11,950 nucleotides of DNA, taken from assembly GCA_900313435.1 (NCBI GenBank), contig OMRF01000109.1:1-11950 (forward strand), in the 5' to 3' direction. Positions within the stretch are counted from its first letter, which is position 1, and every line of letters starts with the position of its first letter. Positions 1 through 4,446 of this stretch are shown here, in pieces. Both the position numbers and the translations under genes were made by a program. This DNA comes from an uncultured Lachnospiraceae bacterium (GTDB lineage Bacteria; Bacillota; Clostridia; Lachnospirales; Lachnospiraceae). The notes below the pieces were generated by a model. It searched no databases and was not told the origin of the DNA. It was given only the letters and a program-made list of their open reading frames with translations.

Positions 1-78
1 AAGGTTGCAACTACAGTAATAACTATGTAAGAATCCAGATGACAGATATTTGGATAACATCCGCAAAGGCGGAAGGCT

Positions 79-1431
79 TTATTCGGTATCTTCGGAATAG
101 AATGTATATGTGTGTTTTCCCTGCTTTTTGGATTTGTACATGGCTGCATCGGTTTTTTCAAACAGGGTTTTTGGATCCGAAACGTCTTTCCCGTTAACGA
201 TCCCGACACTGATTGAAATGGGCGGGAGGCCGTCATCATCGTTCTCAAGTTCCTCATTTATCTGGTTAATCTTTGACTCAATAAGCCTTCTCGACATTCC
301 GGAAGAATGAACCATAAATACGACGAATTCATCTCCACCTATACGGCAGATGCAATCATCGTCACGGAAGACACTCTTCATCACGTCTACAAGCTTTATG
401 AGAACATTGTCACCGATCTCGTGACCATATGTATCATTAATACTTTTGAAATTATCAACATCAAAGAGCATCATGTAAGTTGTTGAAAGATCGATGTTTG
501 AAAGAAGAAAATCATATCCCGCGCGGTTGTATGCCCCTGTAAGGTCATCGTGGGAGGCTATATAATTAAGGTCTTCGATGCTTTTCTTATTTTTCTTATA
601 CATCCGGTTGTAGGCCAGGGCAAGGTATTTGAATTCGCGCGCCCCCACCTCAGGGATCGGACTGTCGGATTTGATCTTATCCACAGCTTTTAATATTGGA
701 TTGATACCGAGATGGGATGCGAGCATCAGCATAAGTACGACAGTGACCGCATAAAGAAAGATCACTGCATAGACGATCATCATATTGTTTTTGAAAGATG
801 AGTATTCGGAAGCTTCATCCTGTTTAACCAGTGCGTCAATCTCGCTCAGACTATCATTCATATTCTGCCGGATACTGTCTTTCTGACTGTAGTAATTGTT
901 ACTTAAGACCAGTTCGGTCGCATGTCTGATCTTTTCTTCATTAGGCAGCGAAGCATCTTCCGGTGTAAGCTCAACACTATTTAAAACTTCGGGATAGTCA
1001 GTGTATCCTTTTGCTTCTATAACCAGGCGCATTGCATAGTATTCTTGATCCATAAGCTTTACGGAGTATTCCATAGCCTTCTGAAGACTCTCGAAAGCGG
1101 CCTGTGTATCAGGATCAGAACTCATTTTTGATAATGCATCTTCTCTTCGATTAGTCTCAAAAGCTTCGGTAAAATAACGATCGAGAAACAGTCTGTCCCC
1201 GCTGATGGTGAACCGCTGTACCTGCTCTGTCAGATAGTCCGAAGCATCCATAAGCTCCCGGGCAGCTTTCTGAAGCTCAGCGTGCGCCTTGTAAGACGCT
1301 TCGACACGAAAGAAGGTCTGTTTCAACTGATATGTGGTAAAAACGACCGTTGCCGTAACGAGAACAAGTATGATTAAAAGCCATATGTGAATCTTTCGAA
1401 GGGATATTCCTTTTTTTAATGAATTTTGCAT
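79..1431 (-). CDS. Membrane-anchored diguanylate cyclase (GGDEF domain)
   Basis: This enzyme would make the second messenger c-di-GMP from two GTP at the inner face of the membrane. From Met1 (MQNSLKK) the 450-residue protein has a TM segment at about 14-34, an extracytoplasmic, mostly helical region at about 35-215, a second TM at about 217-241, a short linker, and a GGDEF domain at about 290-445. Visible motifs are the domain-opening DDLTGAYNR, the metal-binding FDVDNFKSIND stretch, an intact GGDEF signature at about 365-369, and a product-inhibition RxxD (R356, D359) five residues upstream of it. The enzyme therefore looks active and feedback-inhibited. An in-frame ATG seven codons upstream (1452) is possible. 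I prefer 1431 because GAGGTGA lies just upstream of it and the -10 box at 1453-1458 puts transcription start downstream of 1452. The sensed ligand is unknown. The gene is transcribed away from the plus-strand cluster. Confidence 0.93.
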   Translation of the reverse strand: MQNSLKKGISLRKIHIWLLIILVLVTATVVFTTYQLKQTFFRVEASYKAHAELQKAARELMDASDYLTEQVQRFTISGDRLFLDRYFTEAFETNRREDALSKMSSDPDTQAAFESLQKAMEYSVKLMDQEYYAMRLVIEAKGYTDYPEVLNSVELTPEDASLPNEEKIRHATELVLSNNYYSQKDSIRQNMNDSLSEIDALVKQDEASEYSSFKNNMMIVYAVIFLYAVTVVLMLMLASHLGINPILKAVDKIKSDSPIPEVGAREFKYLALAYNRMYKKNKKSIEDLNYIASHDDLTGAYNRAGYDFLLSNIDLSTTYMMLFDVDNFKSINDTYGHEIGDNVLIKLVDVMKSVFRDDDCICRIGGDEFVVFMVHSSGMSRRLIESKINQINEELENDDDGLPPISISVGIVNGKDVSDPKTLFEKTDAAMYKSKKQGKHTYTFYSEDTE

Positions 1432-1452
1432 AGCTTCACCTCGCAGGGACAT

Positions 1453-1461
1453 ATTATAACA
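1453..1461 (-). promoter_or_regulatory. Extended -10 promoter of the GGDEF gene
   Basis: Read on the minus strand this is TGTTATAAT, a perfect extended -10 (TGnTATAAT). Transcription would begin near 1446, leaving a leader of about 15 nt that contains the GAGGTGA ribosome binding site and then the ATG at 1431. There is no good -35; the closest match (TGGACC, 1478-1483) has a 19-bp spacer and lies inside the palindrome at 1466-1483. Inferred from sequence only. Confidence 0.6.
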
Positions 1462-1465
1462 TGAA

Positions 1466-1483
1466 TGGACCCCCGTGGGTCCA
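1466..1483. repeat. Short palindrome, TGGACCC/GGGTCCA family, copy 1
   Basis: TGGACCC (1466-1472) and GGGTCCA (1477-1483) form a perfect 7-bp inverted repeat around CCGT. It is a shortened form of the longer palindromes at 2095-2123 and 2854-2882. It sits where the -35 region of the minus-strand GGDEF promoter should be, so a protein bound here, or the DNA structure itself, could affect that promoter (inference). Confidence 0.7.
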
Positions 1484-1498
1484 CCCTTTAAGGCGCAG

Positions 1499-1520
1499 TA
1501 TAATTATGCTACACTATAAT
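1499..1520 (+). promoter_or_regulatory. Possible -10 boxes for the HD-domain gene
   Basis: TATAAT occurs twice on the plus strand, at 1499-1504 and 1515-1520, upstream of the HD-domain gene. No convincing -35 is found at 16-18 bp from either box and neither has an extended -10 TG. If the first is used, transcription would begin near 1511 and the whole hairpin at 1522-1595 would lie in the 5' leader. Weak evidence; listed because it is the only promoter-like sequence before this cluster. Confidence 0.3.
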
Positions 1521-1521
1521 A

Positions 1522-1595
1522 GTCCCCCGGGGCGGGGTCAGAGGTCCAATGTACTATCTTTTGTACAATGGCCCCCTGACCCCGTCCCGGGGGTC
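1522..1595. repeat. Long composite hairpin repeat, copy 2
   Basis: The arms at about 1522-1554 and 1563-1595 pair over roughly 30 positions with four mismatches and one G-T wobble, closing on the 8-nt loop TATCTTTT (1555-1562). The inner part carries GGGGTCAG (1534-1541) opposite CTGACCCC (1576-1583). The outer part ends in GTCCCGGGGGTCCA (1584-1597), the same 14-mer found at 2110-2123 and 2869-2882. A GGGGTCAG...CTGACCCC hairpin resembles REP-type elements moved by RAYT/IS200-like transposases (known of such families; assignment here is inference). No T-tract follows, so it is not a standard terminator. Confidence 0.8.
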
Positions 1596-1601
1596 CAGAT
1601 C

Positions 1602-1620
1602 AAGGAGGCTGATTGGAGGG
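1602..1620 (+). promoter_or_regulatory. Tandem ribosome binding sites before the HD-domain gene
   Basis: Two purine-rich Shine-Dalgarno sequences occur in a row: AAGGAGG at 1602-1608, 4 nt before a TTG at 1613, and GGAGGG at 1615-1620, 7 nt before the ATG at 1628. The second has ideal spacing to an ATG and decides the chosen start. The first could support a TTG start adding five residues. Confidence 0.6.
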
Positions 1621-1627
1621 AAACAAT

Positions 1628-2089
1628 ATGAGCAGATTAAAAGAGCTTCGTACATATGTGGACGCGGAATTGAATAAGATAGGGGATGCGGACAAAAGAA
1701 CAAGTGCCATTGCGCATCTGTACGGTGTATCTCTTGCCGCAACCATGATAGCGAAGAAACGCGGGCTTGATCCGGAGCTCGCGGCGATGGCAGCTATGCT
1801 TCATGACCTTCATGCGTATAAAACCGGTTCGTATGATGATCACGCCCATAAGGGAGCGGATCTTGCAAGGGAGATACTGGGAGTGCTGAAGCTTACGGAT
1901 GAGGCAGAGACAGATATAATCTGCTCCGCGATCTATCACCATGACGACAAGCTGGTTACGGACGGTCCGATGGATGAGGCGCTTAAGGATGCGGACGTGA
2001 TCGATCATTGCCTGAAGGATTCGTCCAAGGCTGTGAAGGAAAAAGAGCAGGCGCGGTTTGAAAGCCTTTGCAAGGAATTTGGTTTGTAA
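1628..2089 (+). CDS. Small HD-domain phosphohydrolase
   Basis: A 153-residue soluble protein made of little more than one HD domain, a family of metal-dependent phosphohydrolases and phosphodiesterases. The metal ligands are visible in order: H30, the H59-D60 pair (AAMLHDLHAY), H72/H74 in DDHAHKGAD, H104-H105 in IYHHDDK, and the acidic DADVIDH at 121-127. The set looks complete, so an active enzyme is expected. Substrate cannot be read from sequence; nucleotide or cyclic-nucleotide phosphate hydrolysis is typical of the family. No TM segment or signal peptide is seen. Start at ATG 1628 is chosen for its GGAGGG; a TTG at 1613 is the alternative. A phosphodiesterase gene for RNA 2',3'-cyclic ends follows, which hints at RNA or nucleotide turnover but does not prove it. 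Confidence 0.85.
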   Translation: MSRLKELRTYVDAELNKIGDADKRTSAIAHLYGVSLAATMIAKKRGLDPELAAMAAMLHDLHAYKTGSYDDHAHKGADLAREILGVLKLTDEAETDIICSAIYHHDDKLVTDGPMDEALKDADVIDHCLKDSSKAVKEKEQARFESLCKEFGL

Positions 2090-2094
2090 TGAAA

Positions 2095-2123
2095 TGGACC
2101 CCCGACCCCGTCCCGGGGGTCCA
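2095..2123. repeat. GC-rich palindrome, copy 3
   Basis: TGGACCCCCG (2095-2104) and CGGGGGTCCA (2114-2123) form a perfect 10-bp inverted repeat around ACCCCGTCC. It starts 6 nt after the HD-domain gene stop and ends 2 nt before the weak AGGA ribosome binding site of the next gene. A 20-mer beginning GACCCCGTCC (2104-2123) is identical to 1578-1597. No T-tract follows. It could act in mRNA processing, partial termination or masking of the ribosome binding site (inference). Confidence 0.85.
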
Positions 2124-2137
2124 ACAGGATAAAGAAT

Positions 2138-2647
2138 ATGAGACTATTTATCGCGATTCAATTTGAAGATGATATCCTTGATGCCCTGACAGATTTTCAG
2201 GATGATCTGAGGAGCATAGGTGTGACTGGAAATTATACCAGGAGAGAGAACCTGCATATCACACTGGCATTTATCGGCGATTATGGAAATCCGGATGAGG
2301 TGCTTGAAGCTATGGAGCAGGTGGATTTCAGACCTATTGAGATAAGCCTGGATGGTGTAGGAAGTTTTGGCGAATTATTTTGGGTCGGATTGGCTGAAAA
2401 CCCTCAGCTGGCAGGATATGTGAAGCGGCTTCGCCGGGTGCTTTCCGAGCATGGGATACCCTTCGATAAGAAACGGTTCTCACCGCATATCACGCTGATC
2501 AGAAAGTATTCGTGCAGAAGTGGGAAGGAGATTCCGGTATCGGATCCGCCGAAAGGAAACATGACAGCTGCGAGAGTCTCGCTCATGCGATCTGAGCGTG
2601 GAAAGAACGGAATGATCTATACAGAGGTTGGAGGTATTAGTGAATAA
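2138..2647 (+). CDS. thpR: RNA 2',3'-cyclic phosphodiesterase (2H / LigT family)
   Basis: A 169-residue protein of the 2H phosphoesterase superfamily, long called 2'-5' RNA ligase. The family opens 2',3'-cyclic phosphates on RNA ends to a 2'-phosphate. Both signature HxTx motifs are present: H40-I-T-L in NLHITLAFIGD and H117-I-T-L in FSPHITLIRKY, about 77 residues apart. The N-terminus MRLFIAIQF is typical of the family, and the length is close to the usual 180-190 residues. The ATG at 2138 follows a modest AGGA (2126-2129). The stop overlaps the start of the next gene in TAATG, implying translational coupling. The gene symbol rests on the two motifs and overall pattern; the cellular RNA substrate is not known from sequence. 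Confidence 0.9.
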   Translation: MRLFIAIQFEDDILDALTDFQDDLRSIGVTGNYTRRENLHITLAFIGDYGNPDEVLEAMEQVDFRPIEISLDGVGSFGELFWVGLAENPQLAGYVKRLRRVLSEHGIPFDKKRFSPHITLIRKYSCRSGKEIPVSDPPKGNMTAARVSLMRSERGKNGMIYTEVGGISE

Positions 2648-2850
2648 TGGATCTGTTTGAAATTGATGATGAAAAACTTAAGATTTTCTATCATAAAGCG
2701 TGGCTTGAAGCGAATAGAGGATATGTAGATCCCAAAAAGTATCCGTACTTGGACAGGGCATTGTTTATCTATGCGAAGGAGCATGGCTGTTCCTATAATG
2801 AGGCACTGATATTTGCCAAGACCGGGGAGAAGACGGGAAAGTTGGCGTAA
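2647..2850 (+). CDS. Small protein of unknown function (67 residues)
   Basis: I do not recognise a family. The ORF begins at an ATG that overlaps the stop of the RNA phosphodiesterase gene by one base (TAATG). A TTGGAGG-like ribosome binding site lies at 2629-2634, about 12 nt upstream, which is long but usable, and coupling could help. The product is soluble, charged and probably helical, rich in Lys, Glu, Asp and Tyr, with no signal peptide, TM segment, or cysteine pair; the single Cys is in the segment EHGCSYNEAL. The protein ends in a lysine/glycine tail. A palindrome starts 4 nt after the stop. Co-translation suggests a role tied to its neighbour, but nothing shows what it is. Confidence 0.7.
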   Translation: MDLFEIDDEKLKIFYHKAWLEANRGYVDPKKYPYLDRALFIYAKEHGCSYNEALIFAKTGEKTGKLA

Positions 2851-2853
2851 TAA

Positions 2854-2882
2854 TGGACCCCCGGGACAGTCCCGGGGGTCCA
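2854..2882. repeat. GC-rich palindrome, copy 4 (near-perfect)
   Basis: TGGACCCCCGGGAC (2854-2867) and GTCCCGGGGGTCCA (2869-2882) are exact inverse complements around a single A (2868), giving a 29-bp perfect palindrome. It sits directly after the stop of the 67-residue protein. As RNA it would form a very stable hairpin, but CAAAGGC follows rather than a T-run, so intrinsic termination would be atypical. Its right arm equals 1584-1597 and 2110-2123. Confidence 0.9.
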
Positions 2883-2914
2883 AAGGCACGTAATGCGTAT
2901 AGGTGATCCATCAT

Positions 2915-2997
2915 CCTTTGAAAAATGACAATTTCTGTTGGCGTTAACCTTTGAAAAATGACAACAACCACCATGTCCAACCCTTGAAAAATGACAA
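2915..2997. repeat. Three 17-bp direct repeats with a 33-bp period
   Basis: CCTTTGAAAAATGACAA occurs at 2915-2931 and 2948-2964, and as CCCTTGAAAAATGACAA (one change) at 2981-2997. The spacing is exactly 33 bp both times, near three helical turns, while the 16-bp spacers are unrelated. Copies 2 and 3 match further, from a leading AA to a trailing CA (2946-2966 and 2979-2999). The reverse complement reads TGTTGTCATTTTTCAA, beginning with TG. This is reminiscent of the multiple terminal repeats of IS21-family elements, so an abandoned IS end is one reading and a regulator-binding array is the other. No transposase is visible. Confidence 0.85.
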
Positions 2998-3012
2998 CAC
3001 TCTTTGTATAAT
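2984..3012 (+). promoter_or_regulatory. Near-consensus promoter of the AAA+ ATPase gene
   Basis: TTGAAA (2984-2989) and TATAAT (3007-3012) are separated by exactly 17 bp: five of six -35 bases and all six -10 bases match the housekeeping sigma consensus. Transcription would start near 3019, giving a leader of about 15 nt before the ATG at 3034. The -35 box lies wholly within the third direct repeat, so anything binding the repeats would compete with RNA polymerase. Confidence 0.75.
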
Positions 3013-3033
3013 GCTTGTACATGGAGGTGGAAA

Positions 3034-4446
3034 ATGCTTAAAAGAACTATTTGGAATAGTCTGGTAGACTGGAAAAGACGAGATCATCATCCATTGGTCA
3101 TCAAGGGTTTAAGGCAGACGGGGAAAACATATATAGTCCGTCGATTTGCTGAGGAGTTTTATGATAATTATGTATACATAGATTTAAGAGCCAATACCAA
3201 TGTCCATTATGCTTTTGATGGCGATTTCAATGTTGATCAAATGGTCTTATCAATTTCTGCCGTTATCAGAGACGCAACCTTTATTCCTGGAAAGACATTG
3301 ATCATTTTGGACGAAATACAGGATTGCCCTAACGCGAGAAGTTCGCTCAAGTATTGGGATATAGATGGAAGATATGATGTAATAGCAACAGGCAGTTTTC
3401 TTGGTGTAAAAGGTTTTCGAACGCCATATAAACGAGGTATTCCCGTAGGATATGAGGAACAGATAACAATGTTCCCATTAACATTTAAGGAATTTATTAT
3501 TAATTCCGGTCTCAATATTGAAGTTATTGAGTATGTTAAAAATAATCTAAAGGAATTGAAGCTAATAGACAAAACAATCCATGAGAGTATGCGTTCGTTG
3601 TATTTACAATACCTTATTGTTGGGGGGATGCCTGAGGTTGTAAATGTCTATTTAGAAACTCATGATCTAAATGCGGTGAGAACGATTCAGAGAAGAGTAT
3701 TAAGCTCAATAAAGGATGATTTTGGAAGATATAAGAATGCTCAAGGCAATGATGCTGTAAATGAGGTTTTAAAATTAAGGGCTGAAGCCTGTTTGGATTC
3801 ATTACCGACCCAGCTGGCGAAGAATTATAAGAAGTTTCAGTATAGTCTGGTAAATGTGAAAGGTCATTCACCTGAAAAAGCAGACGGGTTGCAGTATATT
3901 GAAGATGTTGGGATTGTAGTAAAGGCCTACAACACAAGGGAATTATCTTTTCCCTTGGAAGGCGTTAAGATACCATCGGAATTTAAGGTTTTTTACATTG
4001 ATACGGGCCTTCTCGTTTCTCAGTTGGGGGATGAGGTTCCACAAGAGATACTCAAAGGAAATATCAGTTCATACAAGGGCGCCATTGCTGAAAATATGGT
4101 TGCTTCTGCATTTGCCGCCAACGGAATTGCTCTTTATTACTTTCATGCTCCGAGTGGGTCTCCTGAATTAGACTTTCTATTTGAAAAGAACGGAGAAGTA
4201 AATATTGTTGAATGCAAAGCGTCTAATGACAGAGCCACAAGTATGAAATTTGTTATTTCTAATCAAAAGAAATATGGAAAGCATCCTGCAGTAAAATTTG
4301 CTGATTCAAATGTTGGTGAAGGAGATGGATTCATCACTTTACCTTTATATGCAATAGGCTTTATTGAACCGGATAACGAACAAAAAATCGTTGACACAAT
4401 TGATCTGAGTAATTTGAAGGTGCCAACGGATATTATTCAGCCCTAA
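3034..4446 (+). CDS. AAA+ ATPase with C-terminal DUF4143 domain
   Basis: A 470-residue P-loop ATPase of the AAA_14/DUF4143 type, common in anaerobic Firmicutes and archaea but without a settled function. Walker A is GLRQTGKT at 25-32, Walker B is LIILDEIQD ending at D93-E94-I-Q-D, and ATGSF at 118-122 fits the sensor strand. The C-terminal DUF4143 region carries a PD-(D/E)XK-like pattern: E353 (GAIAEN), PELD with D380, and VECKAS with E393 and K395. A nuclease-like fold is plausible; activity is not shown. ATG 3034 is chosen for GGAGGTGG 6 nt upstream; an upstream TTG at 3004 lies inside the -10 region and is rejected. The gene is visibly AT-richer than its neighbours (for example 14 G+C in the 60 bases 3481-3540), which suggests acquisition. 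Its stop touches the next ATG. Confidence 0.9.
   Translation: MLKRTIWNSLVDWKRRDHHPLVIKGLRQTGKTYIVRRFAEEFYDNYVYIDLRANTNVHYAFDGDFNVDQMVLSISAVIRDATFIPGKTLIILDEIQDCPNARSSLKYWDIDGRYDVIATGSFLGVKGFRTPYKRGIPVGYEEQITMFPLTFKEFIINSGLNIEVIEYVKNNLKELKLIDKTIHESMRSLYLQYLIVGGMPEVVNVYLETHDLNAVRTIQRRVLSSIKDDFGRYKNAQGNDAVNEVLKLRAEACLDSLPTQLAKNYKKFQYSLVNVKGHSPEKADGLQYIEDVGIVVKAYNTRELSFPLEGVKIPSEFKVFYIDTGLLVSQLGDEVPQEILKGNISSYKGAIAENMVASAFAANGIALYYFHAPSGSPELDFLFEKNGEVNIVECKASNDRATSMKFVISNQKKYGKHPAVKFADSNVGEGDGFITLPLYAIGFIEPDNEQKIVDTIDLSNLKVPTDIIQP

Noticed and set aside
60..73. Small hairpin after the GGDEF stop as an intrinsic terminator
   Set aside because: The stem (TCCGC/GCGGA) is only 5 bp and no T-run follows in the minus-strand direction.
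1..78. Gene fragment or regulatory element at the window start
   Set aside because: No ORF with a ribosome binding site, RNA gene or clear motif is visible in these 78 bases.
2854..2882. Intrinsic terminator of the small cluster
   Set aside because: The stem is strong but is followed by CAAAGGC rather than T residues, and near-identical palindromes occur upstream of genes too; it is better described as a repeat.
2915..2997. CRISPR-like array (regular repeats and spacers)
   Set aside because: Only three repeats of 17 bp with 16-bp spacers; both are far shorter than known CRISPR units, and no cas genes are present.
2765..3022. Minus-strand ORF of 85 codons over the direct repeats
   Set aside because: Its protein is just the 33-bp repeat unit read three times (VVIFQ, VVIFQR, IVIFQR), and it runs into the palindrome and the 67-residue gene; it has no ribosome binding site and is a by-product of the repeats.
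4391..4396. Perfect TTGACA near the end of the ATPase gene as a promoter for the HD-GYP operon
   Set aside because: No acceptable -10 box lies 16-18 bp downstream, so a promoter cannot be supported; it remains only a loose possibility.
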